Of a stretch of DNA of 64,000 nt, positions 8,887-20,456 are shown one piece after another; position 1 is the first letter of the stretch, and every line of letters starts with the position of its first letter. The stretch covers positions 1-64,000 of the forward strand of contig JAUGWO010000285.1 in NCBI GenBank assembly GCA_049724395.1, read 5' to 3'. Below the pieces are notes generated by a model that saw nothing but the letters and a program-made list of their open reading frames with translations, was not told the origin of the DNA and ran no database searches. This DNA comes from Spongospora subterranea f. sp. subterranea (taxonomy: Eukaryota > Endomyxa: Phytomyxea > Phytomyxea > Plasmodiophorida). The translations under genes and the position numbers were made by a program.

Positions 8887-11790
8887 GTAGTGTGTTGGAA
8901 CCTGATTTCTAGTGTGTGTGTTTGTTGTAATCCCAAAAGGTGGGTGGTGGGTGTTGTCGCCCATATCCTAGTGTGTTGGAGACCCATTACTGTAGTGTGT
9001 GTTTGTTGTAATCCCAAATGGTGGGTGGTGGGTGTTGTCGCCCATATCCTAGTGTGTTGGAGACCCATTTCTGTAGTGTGTGTTTGTTGTAATCCCAAAT
9101 GGTGGGTGTTGTCGCCCATATCCTAGTGTGTTGGAGACCCATTACTGTAGTGTGTGTGTGTGTTGTAATCCCAAATGGTGGGTGTTGTCGCCCATACTGT
9201 AGTGTGTGTGTGTGTTGTAATCCTAGTGTGTTGGAGACCCATTACTGTAGTGTGTGTGTGTGTTGTAATCCCAAATGGTGGGTGTTGTCGCCCATATCCT
9301 AGTGTGTTGGAGACCCATTACTGTAGTGTGTGTGTGTTGTAATCCCAAATGGTGGGTGTTGTCGCCCATATCCTAGTGTGTTGGAGACCCATTACTGTAG
9401 TGTGTGTGTGTTGTAATCCCAAATGGTGGGTGTTGTCGCCCATATCCTAGTGTGCCCATATCCTAGTGTGTTGGAGACCCATTTCTGTAGTGTGTGTGTG
9501 TGTTGTAATCCCAAATGGTGGGTGTTGTCGCCCATATCCTAGTGTGTTGGAGACCCATTTCTGTAGTGTGTGTGTGTGTTGTAATCCCAAATGGTGGGTG
9601 TTGTCGCCCATATCCTAGTGTGTTGGAGACCCATTTCTGTAGTGTGTGTGTGTGTTGTAATCCCAAATGGTGGGTGTTGTCGCCCAATCCAAATCCTAGT
9701 GTGTTGGAGACCCATTTCTGTAGTGTGTGTGTGTGTTGTAATCCCAAATGGTGGGTGTTTGCCCATATCCTAGTGTGTTGGAGACCCATTACTGTAGTGT
9801 GTGTGTGTGTTGTAATCCCAAATCGCCCATATCCTAGTGTGTTGGAGACCCATTTCTGTAGTGTGTGTGTGTGTTGTAATCCCAAATCCCAAATGGTGGG
9901 TGTTGCCCAGACCCATTCTGTAGTGTGTGTGTGTGTTGCCCATATCCTAGTGTGTTGGAGACCCATTACTGTAGTGTGTGTGTGTGTTGTAATCCCAAAT
10001 GGTGGGTGTTGTCGCCCATATCCTAGTGTGTTGGAGACCCATTACTGTAGTGTGTGTGTGTGTTGTAATCCCAAATGGTGGGTGTTGTCGCCCATATCCT
10101 AGTGTGTTGGAGACCCATTACTGTAGTGTGTGTGTGTGTTGTAATACCCAATTTCTGTAGTGTGTGTGTTGTAATCCCAAATGGTGGGTGTTGTCGCCCA
10201 TATCCTAGTGTGTTGGAGACCCATTTCTGTAGTGTGTGTGTGTGTTGTAATCCCAAATGGTGGGTGTTGTCGCCCATATCCTAGTGTGTTGGAGACCCCT
10301 GTAGTGTGTGTGTGTGTTGTAATCCCAAATGGTGGGTGTTGTGCCCATATCCTAGTGTGTTGGAGACCCATTTCTGTAGTGTGTGTGTGTGTTGTAATCC
10401 CAAATCCCAAAGTGTGTTGGAGACCCATTTCTGTAGTGTGTGTGTGTGTTGTGGGGTGTTGTCGCCCATATCCTAGTGTGTTGGAGACCCATTTCTGTAG
10501 TGTGTGTGTGTGTTGTAATCCCAAATGGTGGGTGTTGTCGCCCATATCCTAGTGTGTTGTAATCCCAAATGGTGGGTGTTGTAATCCCAAATGGTGGGTG
10601 TTGTCGCCCATATCCTAGTGTGTTGGAGACCCATTTCTGTAGTGTGTGTGGGTGTTGTAATCCCAAATGGTGGGTGTTGTCGCCCATATCCTAGTGTGTT
10701 GGAGACCCATTACTGTAGTGTGTGTGTGTGTTGTAATCCCAAATGGTGGGTGTTGTCGCCCATATCCTAGTGTGTTGGAGACCCAACTGTAGTGTGTGTG
10801 TGTGTTGTAATCCCAAATGGTGGGTGTTGTCGCCCATATCCTAGTGTGTTGGAGACCCATTTCTGTAGTGTGTGTGTGTGTTGTAATCCCAAATGGTGGG
10901 TGTTGTCGCCCATATCCTAGTGTGTTGGAGACCCATTTCTGTAGTGTGTGTGTGTGTTGTAATCCCAAATGGTGGGTGTTGTCGCCCATATCCTAGTGTG
11001 TTGGAGACCCATTACTGTAGTGTGTGTGTGTGTGTTGAATAATCCCAAATGGTGGGTGTTGTCGCCCAAATCCTAGTGTGTTGGAGACCCATTTCTGTAG
11101 TGTGTGTGTGTGTTGTAATCCCAAATGGTGGGTGTTGTCGCCCATATCCTAGTGTGTTGGAGACCCATTTCTGTAGTGTGTGTGTGTGTTGTAATCCCAA
11201 ATGGTGGGTGTTGTCGCCCATATCCTAGTGTGTTGTCGCCCAAATGGTGGGTGTTGTCGCCCATATCCTAGTGTGTTGGAGACCCATTTCTGTAGTGTGT
11301 GTGTGTGTTGTAATCCCAAATGGTGGGTGTTGTCGCCCAAATCCTAGTGTGTTGGAGACCCATTTCTGTAGTGTGTGTGTGTGTTGTAATCCCAAATGGT
11401 GGGTGTTGTCGCCCAAATCCTAGTGTGTTGGAGACCCATTTCTGTAGTGTGTGTGTGTGTTGTAATCCCAAATGGTGGGTGTTGTCGCCCATATCCTAGT
11501 GTGTTGGAGACCCATTTCTGATAGTGTGTGTGTTTGTTGTAATCCCAAATGGTGGGTGTTGTCGCCCAAATCCTAGTGTGTTGGAGACCCATTTCTGTAG
11601 TGTGTGTGTTGTTGTAATCCCAAATGGTGGGTGTTGTCGCCCAAATCCTAGTGTGTTGGAGACCCATTTCTGTAGTGTGTGTTTGTTGTAATCCCAAATG
11701 GTGGTGTGTTGTCGCCCAAATCCTAGTGTGTTGGAGACCCATTTCTGTTGAGTGTTTGGTCCGTGTTGGAGACCATATTGTCATGGTGGG
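8887..11790 (+). repeat. 76-bp satellite with (GT)n core
   Basis: The 76-bp unit reads TAGTG(TG)n, then TTGTAATCCCAAATGGTGGG, then TGTTGTCGCCCATATCCTAG, then TGTGTTGGAGACCCATTTCT. Roughly 35-38 copies occur, many truncated at consistent internal points such as after TAATCCCAAAT or before CCCATATCC. The (TG) tract varies between copies, being shortest at both array edges (TGTGTTTG). Edge copies are the most diverged, as expected for unequal exchange. ORFs on both strands are repeat by-products. Confidence 0.9.
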
Positions 11791-11829
11791 TGTTGGCCCA
11801 AATCCAGGTGGCGATAGATTCGCCACGCT

Positions 11830-12273
11830 ATGACCCCAGGGAAACTTGACCATCGTGATGAAGTTGTAGAATTGCTTCAGCTGAGGCCGCATTCAATGTA
11901 TGAGTTGCAGGCCCAATCGGTACTCATGTTCCACCATTGTTGTTCTTCAGTAAGTATTGCTCAGTTGGACAAGGACTGCGAAACCGTTGAGGGTTCAGGA
12001 ATCATATCCCATATCGATATTCGATTAGACAATCCCGCCACCGACATCCTGATTGCCTTCATGGACAACACCCACAGGAACATCACTGAACCAATGCCCA
12101 CACCGGACCGATCTGGCGAATGGATCAACGGGAAAATCCCAATGAGCCAAGGGTTGAGAGATCGTTTGTCATCATCAAGGCAAAGACGACTCATATCATC
12201 CCCATACAGACGAGAACAGGTTCAGCCAACGCATTATGGAATCCGATTTTGTTTGAACGTACCTCAAAATTAA
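11830..12273 (+). CDS. Hypothetical ORF beside the satellite array
   Basis: An open frame of 147 codons starts about 40 bases after the satellite ends. I recognise no domain. Composition is mixed and not low-complexity. Two further short open stretches follow (12283-12477 and 12453-12677; the latter contains ILTDLHQLANNR and IIQHLRIEPD and looks protein-like) in other frames. These could be exons of an unknown gene or 5-prime parts of the decayed cyclase-like locus that follows. No splice model I tried was convincing. Confidence 0.3.
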   Translation: MTPGKLDHRDEVVELLQLRPHSMYELQAQSVLMFHHCCSSVSIAQLDKDCETVEGSGIISHIDIRLDNPATDILIAFMDNTHRNITEPMPTPDRSGEWINGKIPMSQGLRDRLSSSRQRRLISSPYRREQVQPTHYGIRFCLNVPQN

Positions 12274-12899
12274 CGCTCAAGATTGATTTTCTCGTGGAAA
12301 TTTCAGAAACCGTGCAGCGTCAAAAAGAACCTGTTTCCTGCGTCTACAACACAAGATCGTGTTGAGACGAATATATCGTTGGCCGAAGAAGTGTCTGCTC
12401 TGGAACAAGCTCTATCCAGTAATCCGCCTAGAATCGTTTCGGTATTCATGCGTTGGGCCTGGATTTTTTATTTCTGATCGGTAATGGCCAGGAGGAAGAG
12501 ACCAGAACGATGCTGGGCTTGGCCGAGAAGTGGACCGACGCCGCTCAGCAGATCCTAACCGATTTGCATCAGTTGGCGAACAACCGCGGACCCGTCACGG
12601 TTTCGGATATCATTCAGCACCTCCGTATTGAACCAGATCTGATCCGATTTAATACAGTCGATGAGCACTTCTACTGACGCAACAGACGTTTCCCTCAGTT
12701 TTTTGCTGATTCCGATCGTGTTCGGATCCATCCGATCCAGAACCGACGGGAACAGACGTCAATGGGCCTTTCGCCTTCATTGTATAAATCGCCCGATACA
12801 AGCTGTCACGTTCATGGCGTTTCTTATATGTATCTTGTATGGGCCCATGGCACGCGAACTCAACCCAAAACCCAGGTTGTAAATAATCCCTCATCGGCA

Positions 12900-15800
12900 C
12901 CAATATGGGTAAAGTAGGCGGTCCCCCTGGTTCGCCATTGGATTTTGGCCCACAACTCGACCGAATCCTATCGTATATACCCGACCTGGTTCTGCAGTCG
13001 ATCCGCCTCGGCCGACGCCAACGGATCGCTCACGGGCACGGGGCCGATCTCGTTGCGAAGCGACCCGCGAGCGCACGTCACGCATGGCGCCATTCTCTGC
13101 TTCCGTATCCCGGCCCTGGCCGACGCCGTCCACGATCTGCAGGGCCGAATGACGCCTCCGGAGACGTCGACCGACGTCGCCATATTCAGGACGTTGATTC
13201 ACTCGACGTTCAATGGGATTGTGAAGATCATCGCGAATAACAACGGCGATATCGTCAAGATATCGGGGGCGAATATGTTCATTGCGTGCTTCCTATCGCC
13301 ATCGTCGGTCACCGCATCGTCGACGGTCTTGCGTTCGCTGAAGGCGTCGGTGCAAATTCGCCAACTGCTCCGGCAGCATCATCTGCAGGTTCAGAGCGGG
13401 ATCGGGTTCGGCAGCGTTCACCTGATGCATGTGGGTGGCGTTGGCCATAAGTTGCATCACGTCGTGGCCGGCGACGCCTTACTGCAGTCCCTCTACGCTT
13501 GCCACGCTGCGCCCGTCGACAGTTCGCAGATAATCCTGCACTGTAGCGCCAAAGATAGGATTCGTACGTTGGTGCAATTTCGCCCCATCGTGGCGGACGA
13601 TCGACGGTTTACGAATGGGACAATCCATGAAGCGATTGTGACGAATAGAATGCTGAAAGGCGATCCGTTTCTGATCGACAACAAGCGCGGCAAAATACGG
13701 AAAACGATCGCGAAGGAGGCGCGATCCTGTCAACGACGTGTGCAGCGAATACTGTTGCGGTATTTGGGAGAATTGGCGGTGATGGACCTGGCGTTGCCCA
13801 TCCACCATGATCAATGGTGGATGGGCAGAGTCGTTCAGTCGCCGGTCGTGATCGCATCGATCGGGGTCGAGATCGCCTTCCGGAACGGTCGCGATGGGCA
13901 TCAGCTCTTGCAGCAAATTACGGTGCTGTGCGCGTCGAGAGCCATCAACCACGACGCCCAGATCATTGATATCAATGTTGAACCGTCGTTCATCGTGATC
14001 ATTATCGGTATCAGAATCATCTAGCTCGTCCCGGTCGTCGTTGATCTAAATCATTATAGGGTTTGGATTACCTCCGAGTCCAGTTCCAGATCGTCTTCAG
14101 ATGACGCAAAACGCCATCGAGTTCGTGCGATCGGTATCGAAGAACTTGGATGCGATGGGAATGCGATTCGGGGTCGGCGTCGACGTTGGGGAAGTACGTT
14201 GTGGAAGTATTGGGAGCGTTGACCGCCGGTTCCCGTCCGTACAAGGGTCGGTGATCGGCAGCGCCACTCGCCTGATGACGGTCGCCATGGCCAGTCAATT
14301 CCCCATGCTCTATGGACGGACGATGAGATCGGCGTTGGACGCGGTGAATGCCGTAACCGTGACGGATCACGACCTGACAATCCCTTGTTCAACCGTTGAG
14401 ATGGCCAATAATCCACAAATCCGGTCGAAGGCCCACACAGGCGTTCGGTTCATCGTTGACCCCGATTACAGTACGACGGCGATGAAACTGGGCCGCTCAG
14501 CATCGCAAGCGCGCCAATCCGCTTTGATCATGGTCGAAGTCGAGATTGGCGACGACTGGTGCCCCCTATCGCCATGGATTATGGTCATGATCGAGCTGAT
14601 CGATTCGCGGTCGCCCGGGTTCGATCCGATCGCGGACCCGTCGCGGTGCTCGATGATAGCCGACGCCGTCTGCTCCGATCTCTGCCCGGAGATGTACCAG
14701 TACGCCGGATTGCTGAACGACATCCTCGGGCTGAACCTCGACACCAGCGACGTCGTTCGTCGGTTCGTTCGCGGATCGCGCGATTATTGGTCGACGATGT
14801 TCCAGTTGGTCCAGGCGCTGATCGCTAGTCTTATTCGCCAACACCCTCGCGGCTATGTCGTCGTGGTTTCGTCATCGCGCAATGTCGACGCAGCGTCGTT
14901 GGCGATGGCGCAACGTTTGGAGAAGGCCGATGTGCAGCTGCTGACGATTTTCGCCTGCGGGGCAGAGCAGGCTCGGGAGCTCAACTCACCGGCGGCTGTC
15001 GCCGCCTACAGAGTGAAATCCCACGATGATTTCACGAACATGCTGTCGGTAAGAGAACCGGAGTGTGTGCCGCTGGGTTCCTTATCGGAATTATTACTGT
15101 CGTTGATTGACGAACCGGACGACAATGGCGAACTGCTCAATTGGATTGGCAAGGTGGCTGGGACGACGCCTAACCCTGTTGCCTTGACACGTATTTGTGC
15201 TGGGGTTTATTCGCGACGATCCTGGGTTAGCTGGAGTGCATGGTCTTGTTCGACGTCAATCAGGGAATACGCAGATTGACCGGTTTCTGAAGTTGGTGGA
15301 AGGTCACGACGACGACGTCTACCTGTTCTTAGTGCGACAACTGCTTGAGACCTTATCCGACGAGGCGACCTCAGTCTTGGTGTTGATCGCGGTCCTTGGT
15401 CCATCGGTACCGTATGCGTCCTTATCATCAAGAGCCAAGAACCCGGCCACGTTATGGCGCAATCTATCCACGTTCGTCGATTGCGGAATTCTATTCACGA
15501 CCAGCAATCATCGTTATACGATGATCGCTCCACAGATCTCCGCCTTATTGCTCGTGTCACTAACGTCTGCTGAGGTATCCGCTTTTCATTATGAAGAAAT
15601 CCATTTGCAGCAGATGGAGCCGTACTGTAATTTCTTCCCCGGCACTCTTGTGATGCATCTGGCAGCGATTGGAACCGCCGAATCGTCGGCAACGTTGGCA
15701 GAACTACTGCCTGACGGAATTCAGAATTTAAACAACGCAGTTCACGCGTTCGAAAAATCAGCCAATCAACGCCGAATCTGTCCGGGAATCACCTTTCGAG

Positions 15801-16554
15801 ACGGAATTGGAAGACGGGGACGGAATGCGATGGAAAGCGTTGTCACGTCACCTTGTTCGCCGAGTCCCGTTAGCTGGATGGCGATATGGTGTCTCGTCCG
15901 AAGATGGAACCAACGCCACTCGAGCCGTATTCGCCCCATTTAAGGTTGGGAGTTTGTCATGGCCGTTGATGCACACGAGGAAGGGTGACACTTTGACGCC
16001 ACGACCCGTCAATCCACGCTTGCTTGCGTATCTGATCAATAAGGCGACGCGAGTTGATGATCACCCCAAATTGTCAATCTCCAGACAAGAATCGATTCGA
16101 TTGGGCAAAACAGGCGCCACAGGTCCAGTTGCAAAGCCTAGCTTTCCTCCAGCGATATTAACAGAAGATCAAGCCATTCCTTGCAATCACTACAATGAAC
16201 GGCTATCGGCAAATCTGCAATGTCATGTCCGGCCTGGAATTCAGATTCGGGTTGTCAATCCGTCGTGCACACACCGAAGCCATCATCGGATCGCTAATTG
16301 CGACCGCGTGGATGCCAAGGTCTGGCAGCTTGCTCACTGGAGGATGTCCTATCAAGTACAACCGCAACGCATCGTTGAAAACCGTTGCCAGTTACATGCT
16401 TAAGCATAAATCATCTAAACCACGATCATTCAAGCGAGCGCCTGAAAGTGATGTGACGGTTGAGGTTCGGCTGTTGAAACCAACCAATTATTATGGGTGG
16501 CGCATGAGGCGACCCAAAAGTAAACTCAATTTACTCCTGTGCGGAGTGGAATAG
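12900..16554 (+). pseudogene. Decayed class III nucleotide cyclase-like multidomain gene
   Basis: Two segments resemble the paired cyclase domains of soluble-type adenylyl cyclase. The first (about 12920-13960) has DRILSYIPDLVLQ, GAILCFRIPALAD, GDIVKISGANMFIA and SGIGFGSVHLMHVGGVGHK. The second (14101-14400) has FGVGVDVGEVRCGSIGS. Next comes a stretch (about 14730-15060) like the end of a von Willebrand A fold, then PNPVALTRICAG and a helical region (15180-15740) like the later part of a STAND/NB-ARC ATPase; no Walker A motif is visible. The protein-like frame shifts near 13000, between 14020 and 14100, at 15203 (G run), at 15755 (A run) and again before 16554. The metal-binding aspartates expected in the first cyclase domain are absent. 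DNA here is visibly more CG-rich than its neighbours. I call it a pseudogene; assembly indels in homopolymers or unusual introns are alternatives. Confidence 0.55.
13795..13827. other. Perfect 14-bp hairpin inside the cyclase-like locus
   Basis: TGCCCATCCACCAT (13795-13808) and its exact reverse complement (13814-13827) flank the 5-base loop GATCA. It lies in the protein-like frame between the two cyclase segments. Confidence 0.7.
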
Positions 16555-16748
16555 GCGGTTACAATATATATTTATAAATGTATACAGATAATCGTCCGAA
16601 ATCAATAGAGGAAAAGAAAAGGGTAACTCACAACTTTGCTTCTGCGTAGAATTATTGAGACACACTTCTTGGTCCCAATGACAGCGAAACCGGTGCAACC
16701 GGGATCAGAGAATCGATGTTGACTGGATCAATCATTTCATAGTTGAGC

Positions 16749-17009
16749 TCAGGGGCTAAAACTAAGCGAATCGATTAAATGTGCTAGAACACGATTACAA
16801 TTGGACAGCAAACCTTCACCGTACCGAAGGGAGCGCTTCCTCTGCAATCGAATATACCCTGTTTTGATAATGTTATATTGACATAGAGCAGGGGCTGCAT
16901 AGATATGAGAGGAAAGATCAAAGGTGTCTTCCCATGTCGACAAATCGGCTGATGGCTTCTCAGCAGCAAACGCTTCGATTTGTGATATGTAAGATTCAGC
17001 AGCCATCAC
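16749..17009 (-). CDS. Small hypothetical gene, probably spliced
   Basis: A minus-strand ORF starts at 17009 (or the adjacent ATG) with MAAESYISQIEAFAAEKPSA, an acidic, protein-like N-terminus, followed by TWEDTFDLSSHIYAAPAL. After about residue 43 the peptide becomes unconvincing. A GT at about 16883 and an AG at about 16843 suggest an intron. I recognise no family. The 3-prime end is uncertain. Confidence 0.35.
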   Translation of the reverse strand: MMAAESYISQIEAFAAEKPSADLSTWEDTFDLSSHIYAAPALCQYNIIKTGYIRLQRKRSLRYGEGLLSNCNRVLAHLIDSLSFSP

Positions 17010-17808
17010 AAGAACGCTAACATAATGTTGAAATCACAAAGACAACATGTGCAACAGACATTACTTGTCATCGCTGATGGCCTGTGCACTAAGCTTGGTC
17101 CTAATCAATACGCATGCATGCGGTTGAGGATCGTTTTCCTCGTTTTTTGGTTCTTCTGGGGCATCGCGAAGCGATGTTTGAGCGGTGGAACTTCGAGAGA
17201 TTTCCTTGGGTTCACAATGATTTACTTCCTGTTGAATACTGCATACAGATCGCGTCAGTGACAAGACCCCAGTTCTATTTGTTAGAGATTGCAAAGACAA
17301 CATGGAGAGCGACGACGGAAGTGCACCCGATCCCGTTTCAAGAATGTTCGATACGGAGCTTCCTAGGGTGGATGATATCCACGACAACGACGACCTCATC
17401 AAATCGGGACCCTTGACCTAACCAACCTCCTGAACATAGATGCTGAACACGGATGCTGAATTGATGGACAAGGTATTGGCTCACCTCTTATATGTGGCGA
17501 GGCAGACACCATTGATGGTGTAGATGATAAACCACCATTTCCGCTGTTGCGAGACCGACTCAAGGTTGGGGCTTGGGGGGGAAAATATGGGGGCTCGCAA
17601 AGACCACATCTGTTGAATTTGTAGATCAGAATGTAATGAAACCGCCTTCGAACCTATATTGTGACGACATTTTTGTAAAAACAACACACACAATCCGTCA
17701 ATAATACCTCAGGACACCAATGAAAAAATAGTTTCTTGAAATACTTTGTGCAAAGTATATCTCTGCATAATTCCATGCGATTGGAACCAATAAACCTGAG
17801 ATACAAAA
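17010..17808. other. Gap with one possible short acidic ORF
   Basis: Positions 17302-17421 on the plus strand read a short acidic peptide (starting MESDDGSAPDPVSRMFDTEL), and the opposite strand of the same region is also open, so the coding strand is unclear. The remainder (17422-17808) is AT-rich without a supported feature. Confidence 0.3.
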
Positions 17809-19979
17809 TTATTGTAGCGCTGAAAACTCAAAAACATCAACTAACCTTCCACAGTTTGAATAAATAAGGGTTAACGTTTTGATCAAAATCTGAAAATGTT
17901 CTTGATCAAGCAGCATATTAACGGCAGCGAAAAATTCTTTGAAGCAAAATGTATGCGGAAGCGGGATTGACAAAGAATTCGCTGCAGTATTTGTTTCGTC
18001 GTTTGCAATACAGGAAGAGCAAGCGGCAGATATCCATGTTCCAATCAAATCTAGAGCAGCGTTGACCTGGGTGATATAAGTGTGGATCAAGACAATACAA
18101 AAAGTTTCACCTCAAATTTTGCATGAACAGGAGTTGACTCCAAGCACGTCCTTACGAGAAACTAAACATGAAGTGAGCACAAACTGAAAAATATGCAACA
18201 TCAAACTGAACTTGGAGCATATCAGGGTTTCTTAAATACTGAATCAAGCAACGGCGAATCTGATATACAGAAATTAGAGCCATAATGACCATTGATGTTG
18301 ATCATGTGACCTTATTCGAATAGGATAAAGGTCTGACACCTTGGAGTTTTCGAATAGCTGCACTAAGCAATGGCCACAGGCCTGGAACACATGACCTACG
18401 AGAAACGTGAGAAAAAAATCACACAATATGGTAGATACTTTATACCAGTGGATTGAGCCATGGGCAACATCAGTGACATGAGCGACAACACCAGAAACGA
18501 ACAAATGCAGGGTCTCTGCGTCGGACCCTAAGACGTTGCGGAAATCTTGCAAGGCTGCAACGAGCTCTGCAGATTCATTAACGAACCCAATCTGACCATC
18601 ACAATGGGAGATTTACACAATGAATGAACGTAATGCGGAAACCAACCTCGTTCTTACAACTGTTGAGAAAATTGCACTCATCAGTATTCCTTGGCGGAGC
18701 ATTCATACTGATATTAACCCAATGAAAAAGCGATGGATTGAATTTGAAAAACTGAGCTTGATCGGATAATCGGACCTTCGAAGCTAACGTTGCCTTTTGA
18801 GCGAATGTTTCAATATCCTCTATAAGCAATGTCAGAAACGACATGAAGGACTCATAGGTGGCGACCTTGAATTCCGGTCGGTTCACATGACTTCGGAGGC
18901 GATGAAGGACGACTTCTTTCGTCATGGCAAATGCTAAAAACTGAGTTAAAACAACCCTAAGTAAGAATGAAAAACACGGTATACTGGTCGGTAACATCTA
19001 CGGCGGCGTCCAACAGCGGGGCGCAAAGAAATGGTAAGCGAAAGAAAGCCAGCGAAGCCATAACGCTGCGAAAGAGTTAAACTACACAGATTTCTAGCTG
19101 TGTAATACCAAGTACATGCGTAACGAAACAGGAACATCCATTTGAAAGACAAGGGCTGCAGTACGAGCTAATATGCAATGATAGGCTCTGGCAAGACATT
19201 GAGATGGGCCAGAATTCTCTTCCATGTAAAGAGGATCTCCAATTATTAGCCCAGAGGACAAACCATCAACTGGCAAAAACATGAAAACCAGATCTACCGC
19301 AAATTTAACGTCCACGCTAACCTTGACATTCACGTCTCCACGCAGAATGCATATGAATAAGATCAAATTCATAGCGCTGAGCAAGCGCTAGAACCAGGGA
19401 TGCAAAAGTCATAGTATACTCACCTAGTTCAAGATAAACGTTTTTGTCCGAAAATCCCGATTCATGCGAAATACCGTTATCGTCAACGAGCATCCGCTTC
19501 CAAACGTGAAGCAAGAGCAGTTTGCCTTGCCGAAACGCATCAGCAGATTCATAAACAAAACAGTCCGCCCGAAGATGAGAATCCAAAACCTGATCATAGC
19601 AATTGGGTTTGTAAATTTTATATTAATTACAGTAATGATCACTTGAAGCCGTCTATGGAGTTGCTGAGAATTAATACTGGGTGCGATCGCATGGTTAAGA
19701 CGCTGAACAACCCAAGGAGTGAATGGGAGCAAGTTTAATGGTCGAAGTCTTCGTGGAATCGGAACTGGCAACAGCGATATATAAAGATTCTCTAAAAGAG
19801 GCTCTAACAGTCTGCATCCTACCATTGGATGAATCACCGCCGCCGCGGTTTGAGCCGGAAGAAATCACTGAATCTGGTAAGGACTCCAGATCATCCCCTC
19901 GGCCAACGTAATCGGTGGCATCCCCATCGCTGGACGCATAGCTAGAGACGCTACGCGATATGGAGGAAAACAGCGACAT
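17809..19979 (-). CDS. Multi-exon protein, possibly UPF0592/DUF1765-like
   Basis: The gene starts at 19979 with a Ser/Asp-rich N-terminus (MSLFSSISRSVSSYASSDGD) and runs leftward through several exons. Joins I can support: the first exon ends near 19693 and the second begins near 19589 (VLDSHLRADCFVYESADAFR); the second ends at a GTGAGTATAC donor near 19427; the third (ALAQRYEFDLIHMHSAWRRE) ends near 19321; the fourth is at 19270-19096. Later exons lie at about 18997-18600, 18550-18280 and 18090-17809. The last contains LLDQEHFQILIKTLTLIYSN, which resembles the conserved segment of fungal and amoebal UPF0592 (DUF1765) membrane proteins. That assignment is from memory and weak; the gene itself is well supported by splice-consistent exons. 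Confidence 0.6.
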
Positions 19980-20456
19980 GATCGGTCCATGCAGATTAGA
20001 GCGAGTAGATCATGTTCAGGATTCGCTCCGACAGATGTCAATCAAATAATGCGAATGATTATCACGTAAGTAATTCATACGCAACATGTGCGTAACGATA
20101 TCGGAACGTGAACTCATTGCGTGTTCGGAAATCGCGCAGAAAAAAATAAATCGACAGAGAGAGGAACTGCTTAGACAGGTTCCCCGAGAACACTCGTTTC
20201 CCAAATGACAGGGCATGCAATTTACGTCCACGTGATTTCGCGACTGACCACCTACACATTGACGTTAACCGAAACGTGTTTCTTCTCACGCCTCCGTCCT
20301 GCGATTCGAAAAAACCCATTCAGTGACTTGTTTTTGTCAAAGATCTTGCGCAGTTGCGCAGTGTCTGTCCGTCATCAAACCAGAACGACGCCTGCCGTAG
20401 AGTGGCCGGCCTCCAATAAAGACGGGGGGCGGGTTGCAGACAGCGGTTAATAATTT
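19980..20456. promoter_or_regulatory. Divergent intergenic region
   Basis: This separates two genes transcribed away from each other: the multi-exon gene starting at 19979 (-) and the DnaJ-X gene starting at 20457 (+). It should hold both promoters. I see no clear TATA element. A minus-strand ORF at 20062-20319 has no recognisable features. Confidence 0.4.

Noticed and set aside
8826-11892. Many overlapping His/Thr-rich and Val/Cys-rich ORFs on both strands
   Set aside because: They come from the 76-bp satellite. The two strands are equally open and the peptides are simple translations of the repeat.
13479-13952. Minus-strand ORF opposite the cyclase-like locus (157 codons) and similar ones at 14054-14416 and 14566-14844
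   Set aside because: The plus strand carries recognisable cyclase motifs; high CG content removes stops on the opposite strand.
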